Below, in pieces: positions 7,503 to 16,035 of a stretch of 64,000 nucleotides of DNA. The number at the start of each line of letters is the position of its first letter. Position 1 is the stretch's first letter. Source of the stretch: Flavobacterium flabelliforme (GTDB lineage Bacteria; Bacteroidota; Bacteroidia; Flavobacteriales; Flavobacteriaceae); NCBI RefSeq assembly GCF_017948675.1, contig NZ_JAGFBU010000002.1, positions 248,001 through 312,000 of the forward strand. Direction: 5' to 3'. The notes under the pieces were generated by a model. That model ran no database searches. It was not told where the DNA came from and saw only the letters and a program-made list of their open reading frames with translations. A program made the position numbers and the translations under genes.

Positions 7503-9002
7503 ATGAAAAATACTTATCTCAAAATTACTTTATTAACTTTATTTTTAATGCTGTTTTCTTGTAGTGAAGAAAAATTTACTGGAGAAGATTACGGGACAGT
7601 AGAAGGAAAAGTGGTGAGCGCAATTGATTTTAAACCATTGGCGAATGTTAAGGTCTTTTCAAACCCAAATACTAGTATTGTTTTTACTGACGATGAAGGA
7701 AAGTTTGTTATTAATAATGTGAAAGTTGGTGATTATTCATTTGAAGCTCAAAAAGAGGGTTACATTGTAAAATTTGAAGCTGCAACGGTAAATACCGATA
7801 AAACGTCAAAAATAGTTTTCGAACTTAAATTATCAACAACAAACAATAAACCTCCAACTACTCCAGTGTTAATTAAACCTTTAGACAATGCTACAGATCA
7901 AACATTAGATTTGAATTTAACATGGACTGCTACAGATATTGAAAAAGACAGTTTGAAATACGAAATTAGCTTAAGAAAAGAAAATAGTGATGATGTTGTC
8001 ATTTATCCTAATATTTCTAAAACAAACTTTACTTTAAAAGGATTAAATTATAGTACAAAATATTATTGGCAGGTTTCTGTTTCAGATGGGATTAATCCAG
8101 TTGTTTTGAGCGCAGTTCGCAGTTTTACCACTACTGCTTTTAGTAGCGCTAGATTTTTATTTGTAAAAAAGAGCTTTGAGAATAATGTGATTTATTCTGG
8201 TGATGATTCTGGAACTCAATTAAGACTGACCAGTTTAGATGTAAATAGCTGGAGACCTAGGAAAAACAATCAAATTAAAAAAATTGCATTCATTAGAGCC
8301 AGCGGTGCACAAAATCATATTTATACTATGAATCCAGATGGTTCAGGAATTTTTAAAGTAACCAACTCGATTCCTATTGCTGGATTTAATTCTGATTTCC
8401 TTAATTTTTCTTGGAACACATCGGGTAGTCAGATCATTTATCCGTACTTCGATAAATTATATAGAATCAATAGTGACGGAAGTGGATTAACTAAAATTTA
8501 TCAAACTCCAAATGGAAAATTTATTTCAGAATGCGACTGGAGTAATGATGGTTCTAAAATTGCTTTAAAAGTAAATGATAGCAACGGTTACAATGCTGAA
8601 ATTTATGTAATCAGTACTACTGGAGTACTTCTCTCTCAAGTTTGGTCTGGGACAACAGGAGCAATGGGAGGTCTAAATTTTTCTATAACAGGACAAAAAT
8701 TAGTGTTTACAAGAGATGTTTCTGGATACGAAGATGCTAATTATAGACAGTTGGATACTAGAGTGTTTCAATATGTTTTTAGTTCCAATACTGCTAGCGA
8801 AATCTCACTAGAGAAACCTGCAGGAACAGTTGATTTGGATGTGAGGTATTCTCCCAATGAGGCCGAACTAATTATAATGAATACTTCTAATGACGGAGTA
8901 TCGACCAAAAATATTGTAAAATATACACCGGCTGCTAACACTACAACTGGAGTTTCAAGAACAATACTATTCGCTAATGCAAGTATGCCAGATTGGGAAT
9001 AA
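7503..9002 (+). CDS. Lipoprotein with carboxypeptidase-like, FnIII-like and beta-propeller parts; last gene of the curli operon
   Basis: The protein has 499 residues and the lipobox LMLFSCSE. Residues about 30-105 look like a carboxypeptidase regulatory-like beta-sandwich (GTVEGKVVSAIDFKPLANVK). Residues about 115-210 look like a fibronectin III domain (PTTPVLIKPLDNATD, then TKYYWQVSVSDG). The rest resembles TolB/PD40 propeller blades, with repeats such as IYTMNPDGSGIFKVTNS and LYRINSDGSGLTKIYQTPNG. It follows csgG by 52 bases on the same strand and is followed by a strong terminator, so it is probably part of the curli operon. No function is known to me; a surface-exposed fibre-binding or assembly role is inference. 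Confidence 0.8.
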   Translation: MKNTYLKITLLTLFLMLFSCSEEKFTGEDYGTVEGKVVSAIDFKPLANVKVFSNPNTSIVFTDDEGKFVINNVKVGDYSFEAQKEGYIVKFEAATVNTDKTSKIVFELKLSTTNNKPPTTPVLIKPLDNATDQTLDLNLTWTATDIEKDSLKYEISLRKENSDDVVIYPNISKTNFTLKGLNYSTKYYWQVSVSDGINPVVLSAVRSFTTTAFSSARFLFVKKSFENNVIYSGDDSGTQLRLTSLDVNSWRPRKNNQIKKIAFIRASGAQNHIYTMNPDGSGIFKVTNSIPIAGFNSDFLNFSWNTSGSQIIYPYFDKLYRINSDGSGLTKIYQTPNGKFISECDWSNDGSKIALKVNDSNGYNAEIYVISTTGVLLSQVWSGTTGAMGGLNFSITGQKLVFTRDVSGYEDANYRQLDTRVFQYVFSSNTASEISLEKPAGTVDLDVRYSPNEAELIIMNTSNDGVSTKNIVKYTPAANTTTGVSRTILFANASMPDWE

Positions 9003-9020
9003 CATAAATTTAAAAAATAT

Positions 9021-9058
9021 AAAAACACCTATTTCTTATCAAATAGGTGTTTTTTTTT
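9021..9058 (+). terminator. Rho-independent terminator ending the curli operon
   Basis: AACACCTATTT and AAATAGGTGTT form a perfect stem with loop CTTATC (9035-9040), followed by nine T. It lies about 20 bases after the stop codon of the propeller lipoprotein. Confidence 0.92.
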
Positions 9059-9129
9059 GGCGTTAAAATAAGGCTATGATTTCAGTAAACTCTTACTCTG
9101 ACTCGATAGGCAAAACCCAAAAAAATAAT

Positions 9130-9137
9130 TATCTTTG
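9130..9137 (+). promoter_or_regulatory. Predicted -7 box of purM
   Basis: TATCTTTG fits TAnnTTTG exactly and lies 44 bases before the purM ATG. No TTG is seen at the -33 spacing. Confidence 0.45.
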
Positions 9138-9181
9138 CCCCACAACTATCTGCCTAAAAGCAGGATTTACAACTATACTAC

Positions 9182-10360
9182 ATGAGTTCAGATACTTCAA
9201 AAAGGTATGCACTTCGCGGTGTTTCTGCTGCGAAAGAAGATGTGCATAATGCCATAAAAAATATTGATAAAGGATTGTTTCCGCAAGCTTTCTGTAAAAT
9301 TGTTCCCGATTATTTAACCCAGGATGATGATTACTGTTTAATAATGCATGCTGATGGTGCAGGAACCAAATCTTCCTTAGCATATATGTATTGGAAGGAA
9401 ACTGGTGATATTTCAGTTTGGAAAGGTATTGCACAAGATGCATTAATCATGAATATTGATGATCTTTTGTGTGTAGGGGCAACAGATAATATTTTGCTTT
9501 CATCTACTATTGGTAGAAATAAAAACTTAATTCCGGGCGAAGTTCTTTCTGCAATTATAAATGGAACAGAAGAGCTGATTAAAGAATTAGATTCTTTTGG
9601 TGTTACTATTCATTCCACAGGTGGCGAAACAGCAGATGTTGGTGATATTGTGAGAACTATTATTGTTGATTCTACGGTAACCGCTAGGATGAAACGAAGT
9701 AAAGTAATTGATAATGCCAATATAAAAGCAGGTGATGTAATTGTTGGATTGGCTTCTTTTGGTCAGGCTACATACGAGAAAAGTTATAATGGCGGAATGG
9801 GAAGTAACGGACTTACCTCTGCTCGACATGACGTTTTTGGTAAGTATTTGGCAAAAAAATACCCAGAAAGTTATGATGCAGCAGTTCCGGAAGATCTTAT
9901 TTATTCAGGACAAGTAAACTTGACAGATAAAGTAGCTAATTCTCCTATTGACGCTGGGCAATTAGTGCTTTCACCAACACGAACCTATGCACCAATAATC
10001 AAGAAGATTTTGGATAAGTACAGTTCAGATGAAATTCACGGAATGGTGCATTGCAGTGGAGGAGCACAAACTAAAATTTTACATTTTGTAGAGAATTTAC
10101 ACATCATAAAAGATAATTTATTTCCAGTTCCACCTTTGTTTCAATTGATACAAGAACAATCTAAAACAGATTGGAAAGAAATGTATCAAGTATTTAATTG
10201 TGGACATAGAATGGAAATTTACGTTCCAGAAAATGTAGCTGAAGATATTATTGCGATTTCTAAATCATTTAATGTTGAGGCACAAATTGTGGGTAGAGTA
10301 ACTGAATCTGAAACAAAAAAACTAACAATTACAAGCGAATACGGAACATTCGAATATTAA
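9182..10360 (+). CDS. purM: Phosphoribosylformylglycinamidine cyclo-ligase (AIR synthetase)
   Basis: The 392-residue cytoplasmic enzyme closes the imidazole ring in purine synthesis, converting FGAM to AIR with ATP. It has PurM-family features: the start MSSDTSKRYALRGVSAAKED, the nucleotide-site stretch MHADGAGTKSSLAYMYW, DALIMNIDDLLCVGATDN, and HSTGGETADVGD. The length is that of the longer Bacteroidota-type PurM; enterobacterial PurM has about 345 residues. The ATG at 9182 gives the expected N terminus. It stands after the curli terminator with its own -7 box and precedes a small unknown gene by 61 bases. Confidence 0.93.
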   Translation: MSSDTSKRYALRGVSAAKEDVHNAIKNIDKGLFPQAFCKIVPDYLTQDDDYCLIMHADGAGTKSSLAYMYWKETGDISVWKGIAQDALIMNIDDLLCVGATDNILLSSTIGRNKNLIPGEVLSAIINGTEELIKELDSFGVTIHSTGGETADVGDIVRTIIVDSTVTARMKRSKVIDNANIKAGDVIVGLASFGQATYEKSYNGGMGSNGLTSARHDVFGKYLAKKYPESYDAAVPEDLIYSGQVNLTDKVANSPIDAGQLVLSPTRTYAPIIKKILDKYSSDEIHGMVHCSGGAQTKILHFVENLHIIKDNLFPVPPLFQLIQEQSKTDWKEMYQVFNCGHRMEIYVPENVAEDIIAISKSFNVEAQIVGRVTESETKKLTITSEYGTFEY

Positions 10361-10421
10361 TTAACCATTGCTTATGGTTGGATTTTAAATCTATCCATGT
10401 TCAATATTCAACTATTTAAAC

Positions 10422-10781
10422 ATGTACGAATTACTTTTTTGGAATTATCTTGAGGGAATTTATTTAAACCATCATGAAGTTTACGAGGCAATTAGCGAGG
10501 AACAACCCGAAATTGAAGGTTTAGAACCACTTCCTGTTCAGGTTATTTTGAACAGAATTGCATCTGTTTTCTCAAAATGGGAAAAAGTAGATGATAAAAG
10601 TTGGAAAAACACTGACGGAGTAGGTGCTTTTCAGGTAAGAACAACACCACAAAGTATAAAAATTGACTGTTACGGCACCGAAGGTAAGACCATGGATACG
10701 CTAGTTGGTGTGATGGAGGAATTTAAATGTGCTCTTTACGATCCACAAGTTCCTCAGCGTTACGATGAAATGGCGGAGTAA
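10422..10781 (+). CDS. Conserved hypothetical protein, 119 residues
   Basis: A small acidic soluble protein that I do not recognise. It has no signal peptide or membrane segment. It begins MYELLFWNYLEGIYLNHHEV and contains EEQPEIEGLEPLPVQVILNR and SIKIDCYGTEGKTMDTLVG. It is codirectional with purM, 61 bases downstream, and may be cotranscribed. The codon usage and the absence of competing frames support a real gene. The purine-gene neighbour does not by itself suggest a function. Confidence 0.7.
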   Translation: MYELLFWNYLEGIYLNHHEVYEAISEEQPEIEGLEPLPVQVILNRIASVFSKWEKVDDKSWKNTDGVGAFQVRTTPQSIKIDCYGTEGKTMDTLVGVMEEFKCALYDPQVPQRYDEMAE

Positions 10782-10784
10782 TTT

Positions 10785-10945
10785 TTTTAGAAGCTCATCC
10801 AGCGCTTCGTTACAAGTCCTCCTAAAATAAAATATTTTTCTAAATCCTGAAAGGAGCTCTTTCCGATGTATCGGGAAGAGCTCTTTCAAGACAAGAAAAA
10901 TTATTATTTTTTAGTCCGGGCTTTTTACTTCGATCTGGGCTAAAA
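10785..10945 (-). repeat. Structured intergenic element (palindromic)
   Basis: The gap between two convergent genes holds an imperfect 18-19-base palindrome at 10849-10887 (GAAAGGAGCTCTTTCCGAT and ATCGGGAAGAGCTCTTTC). It is flanked on the complement by GCCCAGATCGAAGTAAAAAG near 10942-10923 and TAACGAAGCGCTGGATGAGC near 10812-10793. The layout (a GATxGAAG head, a GAGCTC hairpin, a TAACGAAGCGC tail) resembles an intergenic family I recall from other Flavobacterium genomes. That recollection is not verified. It could also terminate one or both genes. Confidence 0.5.
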
Positions 10946-10987
10946 ATTAATAGTAATACCCGTTTATACTACTATTGTAAATCTGAA

Positions 10988-13819
10988 TTATTTTGTTACT
11001 GATTCATTCAGAAGTATAGGTTTACCAAATCCTATTTCCTCTAATTTTTTCAATTGCGTTGCTGCATCTCCTACTATCAAGTAGATCATTTTATCCGCAT
11101 TCAAATATTTTTCAGAAAGTCTTTTTATATCAGATATAGAAGTGTTTTTTACAATATCTTCTTGTTTTTTAGCATAGTCATTTGGGTAGTTGTAATTGCT
11201 AATATCATATAACATTCCTAGTTTTGCACCCAATGTTTCAAAAGCTCTAGCATTGCTTTTAATCAAATATCCTTTAGTAACTTCTAGATCATTATCGTTG
11301 AATTTTTTACCATAATTTTCTACTATTTCTTTTATCAAACTAACTGATTCAAATGTTATATTAGAACGTACTCCGCTCCCAATAACAAAAGCACCTTTAT
11401 TTGTAGAACCAGAAAAAGAAGATCCAATACCATAAGTATATCCTTTTCCCTCACGTAACTCTTGCGTAAGTTGTGATGCAAAACCACCGCCACCCAAACG
11501 GTAATTCATTATTTCTGCTGGATAAAAATCAGCATCAGTTGCAGCTAGAGCAAGATAACCGATTCTAATCACGGATTGTTTTGCTCCAGGAACATCGTAA
11601 AAGTATATTTTAGAGTTTGCTATTCCATCTGGAGTTTTTACTGCAGGAATAATAACTTTCTTAGCTTTCCAGTTTTTATTTAAACTTGCTAATGATTTAG
11701 TTACTTCGTTTTGTGAAACATCACCAACAATTTGAAAAATAGAAACTGATGGAGAGCTATTAGCAGCATAAAACTTTTTTAAATCATCTATTGAGATGTT
11801 TTTTAAAGTCTGCTCTTCTCCAATTCTATTATGAGATAAAATAGATTCTTTTCCGTAAATTAATTTTTTAAATTCATTTTTTGCAATACTGTTAGGTTCT
11901 GCTTTTTGCTGTTGAATTGTGCTTAAAGTACTTTGTTTAATTAGATCAAATTCCTTTAAATCCCATCTAGGTTGCATTATTATTTCTTCTACTAATGCCA
12001 TAGTTGCACTGTAATTTTTTGCTAATGAATTTCCAGAAATAAAAATTCCTTCATCCGTTGCGTAAGCTTTAATGGTAGCACCAAGGCTTTCAATGGCGTT
12101 TTCAAGTTCTTCAGGAGTTTTGTTTTTTGTTCCTTTTGTCATCAGCTCTGCCAACATATTTGAAACACCAATTTTATTTTTTTCCTCTAATAACATTCCA
12201 CCTTTGATTTGCAATAGAAATTGAGTAAGAGGAACTTCGTGATTTTCGATACCGATGAGTTTTAATCCAGAGGATAGATTATTTTTCCATACAGTAGGAA
12301 GTTTTACATCTGGACTTTCTCCATATGCTGGTTCCACACTTCTGTCAAATGATGAAGGTGTTTTTTGGTAGGTTGCAGCAACACTTGCATCAAATGCATC
12401 TTCTTTTCCGTCAACAATTTTCTCTTCGACAACAGTGGCTAAAACTGAACCTTTTAAGGCTAAATTAGCTTCTCCTTTTGGAACAAAACTAGTTGCTACA
12501 AAATGTTTTCCTTTGATGTATTTTTCATATACTCTCATAACATCAGCGGGAGTTACTGCAAGAATATTTTTTACATCTTGAGTAATGTAGCCTGGATCGC
12601 CAGCAAAAATCTCATATTGTGCTAGCTGAAATCCTTTGCCAAGAACACTAGATAAATTGGTGTAAAAAGCAGTTTCTTGTCCTGCTTTTATACGATTTAA
12701 GTCTTGCTCTGATATTCCTTTTGCTTCAAATTCTTTAAAGCCTTGGTTGATACCATCCATTACTTCATTTAAATTTGTTTTTTCAAAAGCAGTAACGCTT
12801 AGCATATATTGACCTGCTATTTCAGAATTGTATTGGTACAAAGCAACAGCGTCGGTTAGTTTCTTATCTTCAACTAAAGATTGGTATAAAGGAGCTTTTT
12901 TTCCAGTAGAAAGATATGTTGCTAGAACCTCTAACGCATAACTGTCTGGATGATATTCATATACAGAAGGCCATGTCAATGTTAGTTGTGGTAGGCGTGC
13001 AAAATTATCTTCGTAGTATAATTTTTTTGTTTCTGCTAGAGTTACAGCTTGTTTTTCCATTTTTGGAATTGCTTCTCCTCTTTTAATTTCCCCAAAGTAT
13101 TTTTCAACCCATATTTTAGTTTGATTTACATCAAAATCTCCAGCTATGGTTAATGTTACGTTATTGGGAACATACCAACGATTGTAAAAACTTTTTACAT
13201 CTTCTAAAGTAGCATTTTGTAAATCTTCTAATGAGCCTATTACATCCCAGTTGTAAGGATGAGTTGTTGGGTACAAGTTTTTAGAAATTACAGAGAAAGT
13301 ATTCCCGTATGGTTTGTTGTCGTAACTCTGTCTTTTTTCATTTTTTACAACTTGTTTTTCTTTTGCTAAAACAGGATCGGTCACTGTATTGATAAAATAT
13401 CCTAATTTATCGGCTTCTGCCCAAATCATTTTTTCTAATGCATCTTTAGGTACCGTTTGAAAATAATTTGTACGGTCCCTACTTGTGGATCCATTGGCTC
13501 CCTCACCACCAATTCTTGCACTCATTTTATCTAAACCTCCTTTGCCTAAGTTTTCCGATTCTAAAAAAAGAAGGTGCTCAAATAAATGGGCAAATCCAGT
13601 TCTACCTACTTTTTCTCTGGCAGAACCTACATGGCTGGTTAAGGCAACTGCAACAACAGGATCTGATCTATCAACATGTAAGATGACTTGTAGGCCATTT
13701 TTTAAAGTGAATTTTTCGAAATCTACCTTAAATTCTTTTGATTTTTCCTTTTGAGAATAAGATGGAATTATGCTAATCAGCAAGAAACAGAGTAGGAAGT
13801 AGTTGTGTAGTAGTTTCAT
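10988..13819 (-). CDS. M16-family zinc metallopeptidase with two peptidase units, exported
   Basis: This 943-residue protein has a signal peptide (MKLLHNYFLLCFLLISIIPS). The inverted zinc motif HxxEH is at H78-E81-H82 (HLFEHLLF), with a distal glutamate in NEKRQSYDNKPYG. The second half, from about residue 500, is another M16 fold without the zinc motif (GVSNMLAELMTKGTKNKTPE). This is the usual active/inactive pair of pitrilysin-like M16 proteins. Two further inactive M16 stretches include the RLGGGGFASQLTQELREGKG segment typical of the C-terminal domain. It probably degrades peptides in the periplasm or at the surface. It stands alone on the minus strand, with no partner subunit beside it. 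Confidence 0.93.
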   Translation of the reverse strand: MKLLHNYFLLCFLLISIIPSYSQKEKSKEFKVDFEKFTLKNGLQVILHVDRSDPVVAVALTSHVGSAREKVGRTGFAHLFEHLLFLESENLGKGGLDKMSARIGGEGANGSTSRDRTNYFQTVPKDALEKMIWAEADKLGYFINTVTDPVLAKEKQVVKNEKRQSYDNKPYGNTFSVISKNLYPTTHPYNWDVIGSLEDLQNATLEDVKSFYNRWYVPNNVTLTIAGDFDVNQTKIWVEKYFGEIKRGEAIPKMEKQAVTLAETKKLYYEDNFARLPQLTLTWPSVYEYHPDSYALEVLATYLSTGKKAPLYQSLVEDKKLTDAVALYQYNSEIAGQYMLSVTAFEKTNLNEVMDGINQGFKEFEAKGISEQDLNRIKAGQETAFYTNLSSVLGKGFQLAQYEIFAGDPGYITQDVKNILAVTPADVMRVYEKYIKGKHFVATSFVPKGEANLALKGSVLATVVEEKIVDGKEDAFDASVAATYQKTPSSFDRSVEPAYGESPDVKLPTVWKNNLSSGLKLIGIENHEVPLTQFLLQIKGGMLLEEKNKIGVSNMLAELMTKGTKNKTPEELENAIESLGATIKAYATDEGIFISGNSLAKNYSATMALVEEIIMQPRWDLKEFDLIKQSTLSTIQQQKAEPNSIAKNEFKKLIYGKESILSHNRIGEEQTLKNISIDDLKKFYAANSSPSVSIFQIVGDVSQNEVTKSLASLNKNWKAKKVIIPAVKTPDGIANSKIYFYDVPGAKQSVIRIGYLALAATDADFYPAEIMNYRLGGGGFASQLTQELREGKGYTYGIGSSFSGSTNKGAFVIGSGVRSNITFESVSLIKEIVENYGKKFNDNDLEVTKGYLIKSNARAFETLGAKLGMLYDISNYNYPNDYAKKQEDIVKNTSISDIKRLSEKYLNADKMIYLIVGDAATQLKKLEEIGFGKPILLNESVTK

Positions 13820-13960
13820 TTTTTTAGTTTAAGTTTCGTGTTATTTTATGCAACAAACTGGTTTGTTGTTTTGCGGATCTAAATTAGGAAAAATATTAAG
13901 AAAAAGGAGGTTTTAGATACACTAGATTTCTTTAAAATAGTATAGAAACTTTTTTAAGTT

Positions 13961-14070
13961 GCGTGAGGGATAGAAGCGGAAATCCTCCTTATTTGCCTCA
14001 GTAAATGAGGAGATTGTAGTAAATAGCCCGACCTTACTGTAACGCTAGTGGAAGTAAGGTCACGCCCAAA
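13961..14070 (+). repeat. Structured intergenic element with terminal inverted repeats
   Basis: The 13820-14243 gap holds no other gene. The element begins GCGTGAGGGATAGAAGCGG (13961-13979) and ends TCACGCC (14060-14066), so GCGTGA and TCACGC are complementary ends. Inside are two hairpins: CTCCTTATTT with AAATGAGGAG, and the perfect GACCTTAC (14030-14037) with GTAAGGTC (14054-14061), preceded by TAGCCCGACC. I recall intergenic sequences of this layout in other Flavobacterium genomes; this is unverified. After it, 14071-14243 is AT-rich with no feature I can name. Confidence 0.6.
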
Positions 14071-14243
14071 TAATAATTGTAAAGATGTAAATTGATAGGT
14101 ATGCTTAAATTCTTTTTTGAAAAAGATAGAAACTATGTAAAAAACTTTGCGAACTTTGTGGTTCAATAAACAAGCAGGATTCCTTTTTATTTGTGTAAAA
14201 ATGGTTTTTGTGCAATACAGTAAATAATAATAAAGAGCTACAG

Positions 14244-14687
14244 ATGATAATAAACCCAAAAAACGGAATTGATAAACTCATTTTCGGAATGAAACAAAAT
14301 GATGTAACGGCAATTTATGGTAAGCCAGATCGCAATTACAAAGACGAAGATGATAATGTGATTTATGCTTACAATAAGCAAAAAATACGTTTGACTTTTT
14401 ATGTAGAGGAAGATTTTAGATTGGGTTATATGGTGGCATCGAGTCCTGAATTAGAACTTTTTGGAAATAAAATTATTGATAAAAAAATAAAAGATGTTAA
14501 GAAAGATCTAACGGCTAAAGGGATAATTAAGTTTACTCAAGAAGAGTTTGATACTTTTGAAAATTATTTTAATGAAGAAAATTGGATTATTTTTCAAACT
14601 GAATTTGATGAAGTTGTTAAGTTTGAAATAGGCGCTATTATCAATCAAAAAGACGAATTTGATTGGAAATTTCCAGTAAAAAAATAA
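14244..14687 (+). CDS. Hypothetical protein, 147 residues
   Basis: A soluble, acidic protein with no signal peptide that I cannot assign. I chose the ATG at 14244 (MIINPKNGIDKLIFGMKQND) over an in-frame ATG at 14208 because the N terminus then opens with the conserved-looking LIFGMKQNDVTAIYGKPDR pattern. Short proteins with an LxFGMxxxxVxxxxGxPD opening are often encoded near polymorphic toxins as immunity proteins, but no toxin gene is beside this one. It is transcribed alone and followed by a terminator shared with the convergent gene. Confidence 0.6.
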   Translation: MIINPKNGIDKLIFGMKQNDVTAIYGKPDRNYKDEDDNVIYAYNKQKIRLTFYVEEDFRLGYMVASSPELELFGNKIIDKKIKDVKKDLTAKGIIKFTQEEFDTFENYFNEENWIIFQTEFDEVVKFEIGAIINQKDEFDWKFPVKK

Positions 14688-14702
14688 GTAATAATAAGGT
14701 AT

Positions 14703-14738
14703 AAAAAAACCGATAGCGTTAAACTATCGGTTTTTTTA
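14703..14738. terminator. Bidirectional terminator between convergent genes
   Basis: ACCGATAG and CTATCGGT form a perfect 8-base stem with a 7-base loop (CGTTAAA), flanked by A7 and T7. It can serve the plus-strand gene ending at 14687 and the minus-strand gene ending at 14760. Confidence 0.88.
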
Positions 14739-14759
14739 TTTGGTATTATTTTAGATTTA

Positions 14760-15986
14760 TTATTTTGAAGTAGGTTGTTTTTCAAACATTTCTAATTCAA
14801 ATACTAAATTGGTATTTGGCGGTATTACCTCACCAGCACCTCTTTCTCCATAGGCTAAATTAGCTGGAAGAAATGCTATTACTTTTTCTCCGTAAGACAT
14901 TGTTGCTAATGCTTCTATAAAACCAGGAATCATTCCATCTTTTTTACCTGCTTCAAAAGGGAAAGCTTGATATCCGTTTTGTGCGGCTCTATTTGCATCA
15001 TATTTTCCAAATTCTTTAGTAACCTCTTCATAACTACTGTCAAATAATGTTCCGTCTTCAAAATAGCCAGCATAGTGAAAAAAGAAAGTGCTTTTGTCTG
15101 CTGGTTTTACACCGCTCCCTTTTTTGATGATTTTGTACATTAGTCCTGATGGAGTAGTGGTAGCGGTTGCTTTTGCAGTTGAAAGATAAGCAGCCTTTGC
15201 TCCTACAACAGAACCATATTTTTCTAAATATGCTTTTTTAGCCTCGGCTAGAACAGCAGCTTGTTTGGCTTTGTTTTCAGCAAGAGTAGCGTCCTTTTTC
15301 TTTTGTTCTTCTGACTTATTGTTGAAATAATCGGAGAATACTTTTGGCGCATCAAATTTTTGTGCTTCGGCGCCTTTTCTAATGATGGTAACTTTTGTAA
15401 TAACATCATTTTGTTCGATGCTATTTACCACATTCATCCCTTCAGTCACGTGACCAAATACAGTATGTTTTCCATCTAACCAAGGTGTTTCCTTATGTGT
15501 AATGAAAAATTGACTTCCGTTTGTAGTTGGTCCGGAATTGGCCATAGAAAGAATTCCTGGTTTGTCGTGTTTTAAATCAGTAAACTCATCCTTGAATGCG
15601 TATCCTGGTCCTCCAGAACCATTTCCAGATGGATCTCCGCCTTGAATCATGAAATCCTTAATCACACGGTGAAATTTTAAACCATCAAAAAAAGGTTTTT
15701 CTTTTAATTTTTCGTCAGTAACAAATGTATTTTTTCCTTCAGAAAGTGCAATAAAATTGGCCACCGTTACTGGTGCTTTTTTGTATTCTAGTTCAATAGT
15801 GATATTTCCTTTGTTGGTTGCCATTGTAGCAAAAATTCCTTCAATAACAGCAGGTTTTTTTGCAACAGGTTTTGTGGCTTTGTTTACAGCAGTTGCTGGT
15901 TTTTTTGCAGTAGTTGTTTTTTTACTTGCCTGAGAATGTACGTTAGCCATTCCTAGAAACAATAAAAATAGAATTTTAAATTTCAT
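14760..15986 (-). CDS. Exported cyclophilin-FKBP fusion peptidyl-prolyl isomerase
   Basis: This 408-residue protein has the signal peptide MKFKILFLLFLGMANVHSQA and an Ala/Lys-rich linker. A cyclophilin domain spans about residues 48-215 (FHRVIKDFMIQGGDPSGNGS, ANSGPTTNGSQFFITH, HTVFGHVTEGMNVV). An FKBP domain spans about 280-405 (HYAGYFEDGTLFDSSYE, GFIEALATMSYGEK, LAYGERGAGEVIPPNTNLVF). The two unrelated domains catalyse the same reaction, cis-trans isomerisation of Xaa-Pro bonds. The likely site is the periplasm. It is the first of three PPIase genes in a row on the minus strand and is clearly a paralogue of the next one. Confidence 0.93.
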   Translation of the reverse strand: MKFKILFLLFLGMANVHSQASKKTTTAKKPATAVNKATKPVAKKPAVIEGIFATMATNKGNITIELEYKKAPVTVANFIALSEGKNTFVTDEKLKEKPFFDGLKFHRVIKDFMIQGGDPSGNGSGGPGYAFKDEFTDLKHDKPGILSMANSGPTTNGSQFFITHKETPWLDGKHTVFGHVTEGMNVVNSIEQNDVITKVTIIRKGAEAQKFDAPKVFSDYFNNKSEEQKKKDATLAENKAKQAAVLAEAKKAYLEKYGSVVGAKAAYLSTAKATATTTPSGLMYKIIKKGSGVKPADKSTFFFHYAGYFEDGTLFDSSYEEVTKEFGKYDANRAAQNGYQAFPFEAGKKDGMIPGFIEALATMSYGEKVIAFLPANLAYGERGAGEVIPPNTNLVFELEMFEKQPTSK

Positions 15987-16035
15987 TTTTTTATAATTTA
16001 ATGATGTAACTTTTTTAAATACTAAATCTAATTTA

